From: Sphingobium sp. DEHP117 | GTDB lineage: Bacteria > Pseudomonadota > Alphaproteobacteria > Sphingomonadales > Sphingomonadaceae | Assembly: GCF_030867385.1 (NCBI RefSeq) | Contig: NZ_JAPFBJ010000001.1 | Coordinates: forward strand, 248,001 to 312,000 | Reading direction: 5' to 3' | Length of the DNA stretch: 64,000 nucleotides | Shown here: in pieces, positions 26,215 through 34,204 of the stretch | Position numbering within the stretch: the stretch's first letter is position 1 | How the letters are laid out: every line of letters starts with the position of its first letter | The notes under the pieces: model-generated | What the model was told of the DNA's origin: nothing | Database searches by the model: none | Seen by the model: the letters and a program-made list of their open reading frames with translations, nothing else | Translations under genes and position numbers: made by a program

Positions 26215-27111
26215 CTAGAATATCTCCGTTGGTCGCTTGATTACCTCTCCCAGTTCCTGTCTCAGCCGCTCGATGACGAGCCGGATCTTGGGCAGCAGGT
26301 GCCGGTGCTGGGGATAGACTGCCCAGATCGGCTCGTCATTGGTCTGATAGTCGCTCAACACAACCGCGACCTTGCCGCTGTCGAGATGGGGCAGCACATA
26401 GAACTCCGGCAGCTGGCAGACCCCCATGCCCGCGAGGCACGCCTCCATCACCGCGTAGCCGCTGTTGCAGCGAAAGCGTCCCTTGGGCCGGTGGATGATG
26501 TCCTTGCCATCAACCCGGAAGCGCCAGGTGGAGCTGCTGCCCTCCAGGCAATTATGCTGGGCGAGGTCCTGCACCGTGCGCAGCGGCGACGCTTCGGCTA
26601 GATAGGCGGGCGAAGCGCAGGTATAAAGCGTGCGCGAGGCGACGCGTGTCGCGATAAGGCGGGAGTCGGCAAGGTTTCCTGTGCGGATCGCGAGGTCAAA
26701 GCCCTCGGCGATCAGATCGACCACCCGGTTCGACAGATTGATGGAAATGCTGAGCTGGGGGTACAGCATCGCCATGTCCCGCAGGATCGGCGCGATGAAC
26801 CGCTCACCCATCGCGGTCGAACACGTCACGCGCAGATCGCCATGGGGCTCCCCCTGCTCGTTGATGAGGGCGATGGCTTCGTCGCGCTCGCGGATGATCC
26901 GCTCGCAATATTCAAGGAAAACCCGGCCGGTGTCAGTGAGCCGAACGGTGCGTGTGGTCCGGTGGAACAGCAACGCCTGCACGCGGCGCTCCAGCGCCAT
27001 GATCGAGCGGCTGACATGGGTGGGGGAGACGCCGAGTGCGCGCGCACCGCCGCCGAAGGAGCCTGCTTGGGCGACCGCTACAAATTCCTCAATACCTGCC
27101 CAGTTGGACAT
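26215..27111 (-). CDS. LysR family transcriptional regulator, divergent from frmA
   Basis: A 298-residue LysR regulator: N-terminal winged helix (GIEEFVAVAQAGSFGGGARA, then VSPTHVSRSIMALERR) and a C-terminal periplasmic-binding-like effector domain. It is transcribed away from frmA with a 97-base shared region containing nested inverted repeats, the classic arrangement for a LysR protein controlling its neighbour and itself. Control of the glutathione-dependent formaldehyde genes is inferred from this geometry; the effector is unknown. Confidence 0.9.
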   Translation of the reverse strand: MSNWAGIEEFVAVAQAGSFGGGARALGVSPTHVSRSIMALERRVQALLFHRTTRTVRLTDTGRVFLEYCERIIRERDEAIALINEQGEPHGDLRVTCSTAMGERFIAPILRDMAMLYPQLSISINLSNRVVDLIAEGFDLAIRTGNLADSRLIATRVASRTLYTCASPAYLAEASPLRTVQDLAQHNCLEGSSSTWRFRVDGKDIIHRPKGRFRCNSGYAVMEACLAGMGVCQLPEFYVLPHLDSGKVAVVLSDYQTNDEPIWAVYPQHRHLLPKIRLVIERLRQELGEVIKRPTEIF

Positions 27112-27131
27112 TTATTATCTACACTCCTGGA

Positions 27132-27168
27132 ATAATGAATTGCATAATAGCCTCATTATCACACAATT
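27132..27168. promoter_or_regulatory. Putative LysR operator between the regulator and frmA
   Basis: ATAATGA (27132-27138) and TCATTAT (27153-27159) form an inverted repeat, interleaved with a second pair, AATTG (27138-27142) and CAATT (27164-27168). The region is AT-rich in a GC-rich genome and lies in the divergent promoter gap. Binding is inferred. Confidence 0.5.
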
Positions 27169-27208
27169 GGCGGCGTGCTAGTAGCCGCGCGAATATGGAG
27201 GAGACCCT

Positions 27209-28321
27209 ATGAAGACCCGTGCAGCCGTTGCCTTCGAGGCGAAGAAGCCGTTGGAAATCGTCGAGCTGGATCTCGAAGGTCCGAAGGCTGGCGAGGTTCT
27301 GGTCGAGATCATGGCGACGGGCGTCTGCCACACTGATGCCTATACGCTCGACGGGTTTGACAGCGAAGGTATCTTCCCCTCGATTCTCGGGCATGAAGGC
27401 GCCGGGATTGTCCGCGAGGTTGGAGCGGGCGTAACCTCCGTCAAGCCCGGCGACCATGTGATCCCGCTCTACACGCCGGAATGCCGCCAGTGCAAAAGCT
27501 GCCTGTCTGGTAAGACCAACCTCTGCACCGCGATCCGCGCGACGCAAGGCAAGGGCCTGATGCCGGATGGCACCAGCCGCTTTTCCTACAAGGGCCAGCA
27601 GATTTATCACTATATGGGCTGCAGCACCTTCAGCAACTTCACTGTGCTGCCCGAGATTGCAGTGGCGAAGATCCGGGAGGACGCGCCTTTCCAGTCGAGC
27701 TGCTATATCGGCTGCGGCGTGACGACCGGCGTCGGCGCAGTCATCAACACTGCCAAGGTGCAGGTGGGTGACAATGTTGTTGTCTTCGGCCTGGGCGGCA
27801 TCGGGCTCAATGTGTTGCAGGGCGCGCGGCTGGCGGGCGCGAACAAGATCATCGGCGTCGATATCAATCCCGATCGCGAGGAATGGGGCCGCAAGTTCGG
27901 CATGACCGACTTCCTCAATTCCAAGGGCATGAGCCGGGAGGACGTGGTCGCCAAGGTCGTCGAACTGACGGACGGCGGGGCGGACTACACCTTCGACGCA
28001 ACCGGCAACACCGAGGTGATGCGCACCGCTCTCGAAGCCTGCCATCGCGGCTGGGGCACCAGCATCATCATCGGCGTAGCGGAAGCGGGCAAGGAAATCG
28101 CCACCCGTCCGTTCCAGCTCGTCACCGGCCGTAACTGGCGCGGCACCGCGTTCGGCGGAGCGAAGGGCCGCACCGACGTTCCCAAGATCGTCGACATGTA
28201 CATGACGGGCAAGATCGAGATCGACCCGATGATCACGCACGTCATGGGCCTTGAAGAGATCAACACCGCGTTCGAGCTGATGCATGCTGGCAAGAGCATC
28301 CGCAGCGTCGTCGTGTTCTAA
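27209..28321 (+). CDS. frmA: S-(hydroxymethyl)glutathione dehydrogenase/class III alcohol dehydrogenase
   Basis: A 370-residue zinc alcohol dehydrogenase oxidising S-hydroxymethylglutathione, the spontaneous formaldehyde-glutathione adduct, to S-formylglutathione with NAD+. The catalytic zinc site includes Cys in [12 protein letters not shown] and GHEGAG; the structural zinc uses [17 protein letters not shown]; the NAD fold has [27 protein letters not shown] precedes the start. It leads a C1 set with two VOC genes and fghA. Its last ~170 bases recur in degraded form at 28941-29113. Confidence 0.97.
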   Translation: MKTRAAVAFEAKKPLEIVELDLEGPKAGEVLVEIMATGVCHTDAYTLDGFDSEGIFPSILGHEGAGIVREVGAGVTSVKPGDHVIPLYTPECRQCKSCLSGKTNLCTAIRATQGKGLMPDGTSRFSYKGQQIYHYMGCSTFSNFTVLPEIAVAKIREDAPFQSSCYIGCGVTTGVGAVINTAKVQVGDNVVVFGLGGIGLNVLQGARLAGANKIIGVDINPDREEWGRKFGMTDFLNSKGMSREDVVAKVVELTDGGADYTFDATGNTEVMRTALEACHRGWGTSIIIGVAEAGKEIATRPFQLVTGRNWRGTAFGGAKGRTDVPKIVDMYMTGKIEIDPMITHVMGLEEINTAFELMHAGKSIRSVVVF

Positions 28322-28351
28322 CTGAATTTTTACACTGGGGGAGACTGAACT

Positions 28352-28750
28352 ATGGCTGATCCGGTAATTTCGGGAAATGACGTTTTTTCGCATACCTGCG
28401 TGGGCGCGAGCGACCTCGCCGCTTCGACGAAATTTTATGATGCGGCGCTCGGTGCGCTGGGCATCAAGAATATGGGTCCGTTTGGCGACGCCTGCTTCCT
28501 TTATGGCAAGGACAAGCCCGCTTTTCTCGTGCTGAAGCCGGGCAATGGCGAGGCGCCCTCGGGCAACGGGGTGACGGTGGGCTTCGCCGCCGCGAGTGCG
28601 GCCGAGGTTGATGCTTTCTACGCCGCTGGCCTCGCGGCGGGCGGCACCGATGAGGGTGCAGCCGGTCCGCGCGGCCATCTGCCAGGCGCCTATGCCGGGT
28701 ACCTGCGCGACCCCGCAGGAAACAAGATCTGCGCCTACGCATTCGTCTGA
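28352..28750 (+). CDS. VOC family (glyoxalase/dioxygenase fold) protein, copy 1
   Basis: A 132-residue vicinal-oxygen-chelate protein (HTCVGASDLAASTKFYDAAL, ending YLRDPAGNKICAYAFV). Such proteins often sit inside glutathione-dependent formaldehyde clusters and are annotated as glyoxalase-like. It lies 30 bases after frmA with GGGGGAGA as ribosome site, so it is in the same operon. A second, more divergent VOC gene lies at 29172-29555. Function is not established; binding of a glutathione adduct is a reasonable guess. Confidence 0.88.
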   Translation: MADPVISGNDVFSHTCVGASDLAASTKFYDAALGALGIKNMGPFGDACFLYGKDKPAFLVLKPGNGEAPSGNGVTVGFAAASAAEVDAFYAAGLAAGGTDEGAAGPRGHLPGAYAGYLRDPAGNKICAYAFV

Positions 28751-28792
28751 AAGGCGGCAAGGAACCTGTGCGGCAATGATGGAACAAGCGAG

Positions 28793-28933
28793 CGTTGCGC
28801 CCGATACGTCGCCGTGCGGCGAACGCGTGGCTGATGAACCGGAGCGTGCATATCACTTCGGCCTCGGCGCGGGATTCTACGTCAATGCCGCGCAGGAGCC
28901 ATTCGCGCGATATGGATCGGCAGGCATCACCGG
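28793..28933 (+). pseudogene. Relic of an fghA (S-formylglutathione hydrolase) gene
   Basis: This stretch matches the interior of the intact fghA at about 29782-29996. It shares a run of about 30 identical bases starting at 28855 (equivalent to 29846) and translates as APDTSP, GLGAGFYVNA and QEPFAR in the same order. It has lost roughly 70 bases internally after QEPFAR and one base in the GITG segment, and lacks both ends, so it cannot encode an enzyme. It joins directly to the frmA relic. Confidence 0.88.
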
Positions 28934-28940
28934 GAGAGTA

Positions 28941-29113
28941 CGTTCGGCGGGGCAAAGGGCCTCACCGAAGCTCCCAAGATCGTCGACATGTACATGACGG
29001 GCAAGATCGAGATCGACCCGATGATCACGCATGTCATGGGCCTTGAAGAGATCAACACCGCGTTCGAATTGATGCATGCTGGCAAGAGCATAAGAAGTGT
29101 GGCTGTGTATTGA
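28941..29113 (+). pseudogene. Relic of the 3' end of a second frmA gene
   Basis: It corresponds to frmA bases from about 28149 to its stop. A run of about 60 identical bases starts at 28973 (28181 in frmA), encoding [20 protein letters not shown]; the tail reads [17 protein letters not shown] and a TGA stop at 29111. No start or catalytic part remains. It sits immediately before VOC copy 2, just as frmA sits before VOC copy 1, which reveals a former second frmA-VOC-fghA unit. Confidence 0.9.
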
Positions 29114-29171
29114 CCTCACCTGTCCGGCGGTCCAAAGCCCAACGCGCAAGGATGGAGAGGGAGACATTCAT

Positions 29172-29555
29172 ATGTATAGCCACAATATGGTCGGTTCGAA
29201 CGACATAGCGCGTTCGAAGCAATTTTACGACGCGCTGTTTGGCGCGATCGGCGGCAATCCCGCGTTTGTCGACGACAAGAATCGCCTGGTTTATCTTCAC
29301 AAGGGTGGCAGTTTTATTGTCACCACGCCCATTGACGGTAAACCGGCGACTGCGGGTAACGGATGCACCGTGGGGTTTGCGATGGACTCGCCCGAGCAGG
29401 TGGATGCCTGGCACAAGGCAGGTACCGAAAACGGTGGTACGGCAATCGAAGATCCGCCGGGCGTGCGGCAGGCGGCGTTCGGCAACCTCTACCTCGCCTA
29501 TTTGCGTGACCCGGACGGCAACAAGCTGTGCGCCTTGTATAGCATGCCTGGCTGA
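29172..29555 (+). CDS. VOC family (glyoxalase fold) protein, copy 2
   Basis: A 127-residue VOC protein (MVGSNDIARSKQFYDALFG, ending YLRDPDGNKLCALYS). Copy 1 has the same layout but is clearly diverged, so this is not a recent duplicate even though the flanking relics are highly similar to the intact genes. GAGGGAGA lies 6 bases before ATG 29172; the frame stays open upstream into the frmA relic. fghA follows four bases after its stop. Function unknown; probably linked to glutathione-dependent formaldehyde detoxification. Confidence 0.87.
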   Translation: MYSHNMVGSNDIARSKQFYDALFGAIGGNPAFVDDKNRLVYLHKGGSFIVTTPIDGKPATAGNGCTVGFAMDSPEQVDAWHKAGTENGGTAIEDPPGVRQAAFGNLYLAYLRDPDGNKLCALYSMPG

Positions 29556-29559
29556 TTCC

Positions 29560-30396
29560 ATGCAGGTCAGCGCCAACCGCAGTCACGGCGGCACACAGGG
29601 AGTCTATACACATCAGAGCGCGGTCACCGGCACCTCGATGACTTTCTCTGTGTTCGTGCCGGATCATGCGCCCGGCGCGAAGATGCCGGTGCTATGGTAT
29701 CTGTCGGGGCTGACGTGCACACACGCCAACGTTACCGAAAAGGGTGAATTCCGTGCTGCCTGCGCGCGGCACGGGATCATTTTCGTTGCGCCCGATACCT
29801 CGCCTCGCGGTGAAGGCGTGGCTGATGACCCGGAAGGCGCATATGACTTCGGCCTCGGCGCGGGATTCTACGTCAACGCCACGCAGGAGCCGTTCGCGCG
29901 GCATTATCGCATGCGTGACTATATTGAGCAGGAACTGCCCGCGCTGATCGCCGAGGAGTTTCCGGTCGATATGGATCGGCAGGGCATCACCGGTCATTCG
30001 ATGGGCGGGCATGGTGCGTTGACCATAGCCCTGCGCAATCCGGGGCGTTTCAGGTCAACCTCAGCCTTTTCTCCGATCGTCGCGCCAATGCAGTGCCCCT
30101 GGGGGCACAAGGCGCTGGGTGGCTATCTGGGGCCAGATCGAGACGCCTGGGCCGACTATGATGCGTGCGCGTTGATCGATAGCGGTGCGCGGCTGCCGGA
30201 TCTCTTGGTTGACCAGGGAGATGCGGACAACTTCCTGGCAGAACAGTTGAAGACGCATCTGCTGCAAGAAGCCTGCGCGCGTGCAGGCCAGCCCGCGACC
30301 ATCCGCATGCAGCCCGGATATGACCACAGTTATTATTTCATCTCGACCTTCATGGCCGATCATATCGACTGGCATGCCTCTCGTCTGAAAAAGTGA
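29560..30396 (+). CDS. fghA: S-formylglutathione hydrolase
   Basis: A 278-residue esterase-D type alpha/beta hydrolase that splits S-formylglutathione into formate and glutathione. Catalytic residues: Ser in GHSMGGHGAL, Asp in DQGDADNFLAE, His in GYDHSYYF; the oxyanion region is WYLSGLTCTHANVTEKGEF. ATG 29560 is four bases after the VOC gene, and the longer frame from 29239 overlaps that gene and is rejected. Its product, formate, is the substrate of the fds operon downstream, giving a full formaldehyde to CO2 route. Confidence 0.96.
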   Translation: MQVSANRSHGGTQGVYTHQSAVTGTSMTFSVFVPDHAPGAKMPVLWYLSGLTCTHANVTEKGEFRAACARHGIIFVAPDTSPRGEGVADDPEGAYDFGLGAGFYVNATQEPFARHYRMRDYIEQELPALIAEEFPVDMDRQGITGHSMGGHGALTIALRNPGRFRSTSAFSPIVAPMQCPWGHKALGGYLGPDRDAWADYDACALIDSGARLPDLLVDQGDADNFLAEQLKTHLLQEACARAGQPATIRMQPGYDHSYYFISTFMADHIDWHASRLKK

Positions 30397-30485
30397 TACA
30401 TACCCTTCGCGAGCGAGAACATAAATAAGCGCTTGCGGACCCCCTTCCTTCCATCGAAGACGGGGGCGGGAAGGCAGACTATCCA

Positions 30486-31376
30486 ATGCAGTTCAGATAC
30501 CTCCGCTACTTCGTCACTCTGGCGCATACCCGGCATTTCGCCAGGGCGGCCAGTGCCTGCGGCGTATCCCAGCCCACGCTGTCGGCCGGGCTGAACGCGC
30601 TGGAGCAGGAACTGGGCAAAAGGTTGGTGGAGCGGGACAGGAGGTTCATCGGCCTGACCCGGCACGGCGAGGCGATACTTCCCTGGGCGCAGCAGATCGT
30701 AGGCGCGCTCGCCAGCATGAATCAGGCAATCTCGGTCAGCAGTGCGCATCTGGAAGGCGAGATCACTCTGGCGGCTATCCCCGCCGCGCTGCCATATGTA
30801 GGGATATTGGGAGACGCGCTGCTCAAGCGGTTTCCCGGCATCTCCCTCACCGTCCAGTCAGGCACCTCGCGCGACATCGAAAGGCGGTTGCGCGCATTCG
30901 AGGTCGACGCCGGGTTGACCTATCTCGATCATGAGCCACTCACCAACATGCTCTCCATCCCGCTATATGGCGAACGGTTCGTTTTCGTCGCCAGTCGGTC
31001 CGAGGTGCTGGAGGGACGCGACAGCATTTCCTGGCAGGAGGCAGCGCGCTATCCCTTGTGCCTGCTCCACCAGGGCATGCAATTTCGCCGCATCCTTGAT
31101 GCCCGCCTCTCGCAACTGGGTCTGACGGCCGCTCCGCGCGTCAATGCCGACAGCAATGTCTCGCTGCTTGCGCTGGTCAAAGAGGCCTCGTTCGCGACCA
31201 TTGTTCCTGACGGCTATGCCAATCTGTTGTCGGGGTTGGATTGGGCGGTTTTCCTGCCATTCGAGGAACCGGACGATCTTCAGCGGGTAGGCGTTGTGGC
31301 GGTCGACCGCGAGCCCTTGTCGCCTCTGGTTTCCGCGATTCTGAGTGTCGCAAACTCTCTCGCCACCGCTGAATGA
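30486..31376 (+). CDS. LysR family regulator, probable activator of the formate dehydrogenase operon
   Basis: A 296-residue LysR protein with an N-terminal helix-turn-helix (RYLRYFVTLAHTRHFARAAS, then VSQPTLSAGLNALEQELG) and an effector domain of the OxyR/CynR-like class. It is 79 bases upstream of fdsG in the same orientation, the position of FdsR in other fds operons. A perfect 15-bp palindrome matching a LysR box lies between the two. Formate or formaldehyde sensing is inferred; it lacks the clear paired redox cysteines of OxyR. Confidence 0.87.
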   Translation: MQFRYLRYFVTLAHTRHFARAASACGVSQPTLSAGLNALEQELGKRLVERDRRFIGLTRHGEAILPWAQQIVGALASMNQAISVSSAHLEGEITLAAIPAALPYVGILGDALLKRFPGISLTVQSGTSRDIERRLRAFEVDAGLTYLDHEPLTNMLSIPLYGERFVFVASRSEVLEGRDSISWQEAARYPLCLLHQGMQFRRILDARLSQLGLTAAPRVNADSNVSLLALVKEASFATIVPDGYANLLSGLDWAVFLPFEEPDDLQRVGVVAVDREPLSPLVSAILSVANSLATAE

Positions 31377-31386
31377 AAGACGCGTG

Positions 31387-31401
31387 ATAGACAATGTCTA
31401 T
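31387..31401. promoter_or_regulatory. Putative LysR binding palindrome upstream of fdsG
   Basis: ATAGACAATGTCTAT is a perfect inverted repeat around one central base with the T-N11-A spacing of LysR boxes. It lies 10 bases after the LysR gene stop and 55 before the fdsG start. Confidence 0.6.
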
Positions 31402-31428
31402 TAATGATTTGACTTTTCTATTTGACTG

Positions 31429-31455
31429 AAGGGGCCGATGTGAGAACATCGGCCG
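31429..31455 (+). promoter_or_regulatory. Hairpin between Shine-Dalgarno sequence and start codon of fdsG
   Basis: AAGGGG at 31429-31434 is the only ribosome-site candidate but lies 21 bases before ATG 31456. The gap is filled by a 9-bp perfect hairpin, GGCCGATGT (31433-31441), loop GAGA, ACATCGGCC (31446-31454). Folding would bring the site near the ATG; alternatively the stem hides part of the site. No alternative in-frame start exists because of a TGA at 31441. Confidence 0.6.
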
Positions 31456-31881
31456 ATGGCAAACACTCAGGATTTGGCGCAGCTGATTGCCGCTCATGCA
31501 GGAGAGGAAGGCGCGTTGCTCCCCATCCTGCATGATGTGCAGCACGCCTTCGGTTGCGTGGATGGGGAGGCGGAGGCAGCGATAGCGCAGGCGCTGAACC
31601 TTTCCCGCGCTGAAGTGCACGGCGTGGTGAGCTTCTATCACGATTTTACCTCGAGCAACGACCCACGCCCGCATATCGAGCTGTGTCGTGCGGAAGCCTG
31701 CAAGGCGCGCGGGGTGGAAGCGCTTGTGGACGCGGCACAGGCTGCTGCGGGCGAGCGCGTGCAACTGAAGACCGTCTATTGCCTCGGCCTGTGCAGCGTC
31801 GGCCCCGCTGCGCGCGTGGGCGACGCGCTGCATGCCCGGCTGGATGAGGCGGCGCTGGTCGCTTTGGTGGAGCAGGCATGA
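31456..31881 (+). CDS. fdsG: NAD-dependent formate dehydrogenase gamma subunit
   Basis: A 141-residue NuoE-like subunit carrying a thioredoxin-fold [2Fe-2S] cluster: ligands in CRAEACKARG and CLGLC. It passes electrons between FdsA and FdsB in the soluble molybdenum formate dehydrogenase, which oxidises formate to CO2 and reduces NAD+. It is first in the operon, has an unusual structured leader, and its TGA overlaps the fdsB ATG (31878-31881). Confidence 0.94.
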   Translation: MANTQDLAQLIAAHAGEEGALLPILHDVQHAFGCVDGEAEAAIAQALNLSRAEVHGVVSFYHDFTSSNDPRPHIELCRAEACKARGVEALVDAAQAAAGERVQLKTVYCLGLCSVGPAARVGDALHARLDEAALVALVEQA

Positions 31882-33395
31882 ACCAGATCGTACGGATTTC
31901 GGACGACGCACTCAGCATAGCGTGCGGCGCCGACGCGGTCGTGGAGGCTTTTGAAGCTGCGGGATGCGCGGTGGAACGGGTATCGAGCTGGGGCATGCAC
32001 TGGCTCGAGCCCTTGGTCGAGATTGACGGCATCGGCTATGGCCCGGCGACACCCGCCGATGTCCCGGCGATGCTGGACGGCACCAGCGCCAAGAGCATCG
32101 GCAAGATATCGGAGCATCCCTTCATCGCTCGGCAGCAGCGGCTGACCTTTGCGCGCGCGGGCAAGACACGGCCCTTGAGCGTTGAGGACTATGCCGCCAC
32201 CGGCGGCTGGGTTGGCCTTAATCGTGCCCGTTCGCTGGAGCCGGCGCAGGTGATCGCCGAAGTCCTGCAAAGCGGCCTGCGCGGACGCGGGGGGGCGGGT
32301 TTTCCGGCGGGTATCAAATGGAAAACCGTGGCCGAGGCGGCGGGGGCGCGCAAATATATCGTCTGCAACGCGGACGAGGGCGACAGCGGCACCTTCGCCG
32401 ACCGGATGCTGATGGAGGGAGACCCGTTTCAGCTGATCGAGGGCATGGCTATTGCCGCCTATGCGGTTGGCGCCCAGCAGGGGTATGTCTACGTCCGCAG
32501 CGAATATCCCCACGCCATCGCCAAGTTGAATGCCGCGATTGAGCTGGCGGCGGGCATCATCGCGCCCTTCAGGATCGAGGTGCGCGTCGGGGCGGGCGCT
32601 TATGTCTGCGGTGAAGAGACCTCGCTCCTGAATTCCCTTGAGGGCAAGCGCGGCGAGGTGCGTGCCAAGCCGCCGCTGCCCGCGTTGCAGGGGCTTTTCG
32701 GTTGTCCGACGGTGGTCAACAATGTGCTGACGCTCGCGGCAGTGCCACACATCCTGACCGAGGGCGGCGTGAGCCTGTATGACAGTCTGGGCGTCGATCG
32801 CTCCAAGGGTACGATGCCGATCCAACTCGCGGGCAACATCAAGCATGGCGGGCTGTATGAAATCGCGTTCGGCATCACGTTGAACGAGTTGATTTACGAC
32901 ATAGGCGGCGGCAGTGCTTCCGGTCGCCCGGTAAAGGCGGTGCAGGTCGGCGGGCCGCTGGGTGCCTATATACCGCCGCAGCAGTTTGACCTGCGCTTCG
33001 CATATGAAGACTATGCGCAGGCTGATGCGTTGATCGGCCATGCAGGCATCGTGGTATTCGATGAGAGCGCCGATATGGGCAACATGGCGCGCTTTGCGAT
33101 GGAATTCTGCGCGGCGGAAAGTTGCGGCAAATGCACGCCCTGCCGCATTGGCTCGACCCGGGGCGTGGAGCTGATCGACCGGATCAGGGAAGGGGGCAGG
33201 GGCATCGATGCGGTCGAGCTGCTGCCGCAGATGCATAATGCCCGCAAGACCCAGCGCAGCACCGAGGAGGACATCGCCCTGCTCGAGGATCTGTGCGAGA
33301 CGATGAAGTTCGGCTCGCTATGCGCGCTAGGCGGATTCACGCCCTATCCGGTGCTTTCGGCCCTGAGGCATTGGCCCGAGGATTTTCGGCGGTGA
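31878..33395 (+). CDS. fdsB: NAD-dependent formate dehydrogenase beta subunit
   Basis: A 505-residue NuoF-like diaphorase subunit. FMN and NADH sites are RGRGGAGFPAGIKWK and GAGAYVCGEETSLLNSLEG; the [4Fe-4S] ligands are in ESCGKCTPCRIGSTRG. The N-terminal ~120 residues form an additional thioredoxin-like domain usual for FdsB. It reduces NAD+ with electrons from formate. It is translationally coupled to fdsG (ATGA) and to fdhD (GTGA). Confidence 0.96.
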   Translation: MNQIVRISDDALSIACGADAVVEAFEAAGCAVERVSSWGMHWLEPLVEIDGIGYGPATPADVPAMLDGTSAKSIGKISEHPFIARQQRLTFARAGKTRPLSVEDYAATGGWVGLNRARSLEPAQVIAEVLQSGLRGRGGAGFPAGIKWKTVAEAAGARKYIVCNADEGDSGTFADRMLMEGDPFQLIEGMAIAAYAVGAQQGYVYVRSEYPHAIAKLNAAIELAAGIIAPFRIEVRVGAGAYVCGEETSLLNSLEGKRGEVRAKPPLPALQGLFGCPTVVNNVLTLAAVPHILTEGGVSLYDSLGVDRSKGTMPIQLAGNIKHGGLYEIAFGITLNELIYDIGGGSASGRPVKAVQVGGPLGAYIPPQQFDLRFAYEDYAQADALIGHAGIVVFDESADMGNMARFAMEFCAAESCGKCTPCRIGSTRGVELIDRIREGGRGIDAVELLPQMHNARKTQRSTEEDIALLEDLCETMKFGSLCALGGFTPYPVLSALRHWPEDFRR

Positions 33396-34204
33396 CAGAG
33401 GGCACCACCAGCATCGCGACGCGACGCAGCGCCTATGGCGATGCGCTTGAGCAAGGCGAGCGTGCCATCCCCGTCGAGGCGCCGGTGGCGATCGAGATCA
33501 ACGGCGTAGTCTATGCCGTGATGATGGCTACACCTACGGATCTGGACGATTTTGTCATAGGGTTCATCCTGTCCGAGGGGTTGGCCAACGCGGGCGAGAT
33601 CGGGCCGGTGGAACTGGTGCGGGTTGCAGACGGCGAGGGAGTGGTCGCGCGGGTCAACCTGCCTGCTGACCGGGCGGCGCCGATCATGGAGCGTGCACGC
33701 AGGCGGCTGGGTGACAGCAGTTGCGGACTGTGCGGGGTGGAGAGCATCGAAGCGGCGCTGCGCCCGCTGCCCAAGCTGGCCACACCTTCGACCGCGACAC
33801 CGCAGGCGATCCGCAAGGCGCTGGCTGCTCTGGACGAAGCTCAGCCCCTGAACGCGCTCACCTCCGCCACCCATGCCGCCGCCTTTGCGCGGGTGGACGG
33901 CGCGCTGGTGGCCGTGCGCGAGGACGTGGGCCGCCACAACGCGCTGGACAAGCTGATCGGCGCGCTTGCGCGCGCGGGCGAGGATGCCTCACGCGGTTTC
34001 ATTGTGATGACTTCGCGCTGCTCCTACGAGCTGGTCGAAAAGGCGGTGCGGGCGCGTTGCCCATTGCTGGTGACCATCTCTGCACCAACCGACCTTGCGG
34101 TGCGCCGGGCCGAGGCCGTCGGACTGGCCCTCGCCGTAGTCGCACGCAACGATACTATGCTATGGGTAACAGGCCCGGAGATGGAGGCCGCATATGGGCT
34201 ATGA
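33392..34204 (+). CDS. fdhD: Formate dehydrogenase accessory sulfurtransferase FdhD
   Basis: A 270-residue protein that transfers sulfur to the molybdenum cofactor of formate dehydrogenase. Motifs: DLDDFVIGFILSEGL, the sulfur-carrying cysteine loop SSCGLCGVESIE, and VGRHNALDKLIG with MTSRCSYELVEKA. GTG 33392 overlaps the fdsB stop; the in-frame ATG at 33293 lies deep inside fdsB. In many fds operons this gene (fdsC) follows fdsA; here it precedes it and overlaps the fdsA start by 11 bases. Confidence 0.93.
   Translation: MTEGTTSIATRRSAYGDALEQGERAIPVEAPVAIEINGVVYAVMMATPTDLDDFVIGFILSEGLANAGEIGPVELVRVADGEGVVARVNLPADRAAPIMERARRRLGDSSCGLCGVESIEAALRPLPKLATPSTATPQAIRKALAALDEAQPLNALTSATHAAAFARVDGALVAVREDVGRHNALDKLIGALARAGEDASRGFIVMTSRCSYELVEKAVRARCPLLVTISAPTDLAVRRAEAVGLALAVVARNDTMLWVTGPEMEAAYGL

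Noticed and set aside
27119..28678. A 519-codon minus-strand frame opposite frmA and VOC copy 1
   Set aside because: Antisense to well-supported genes, no recognisable domain.
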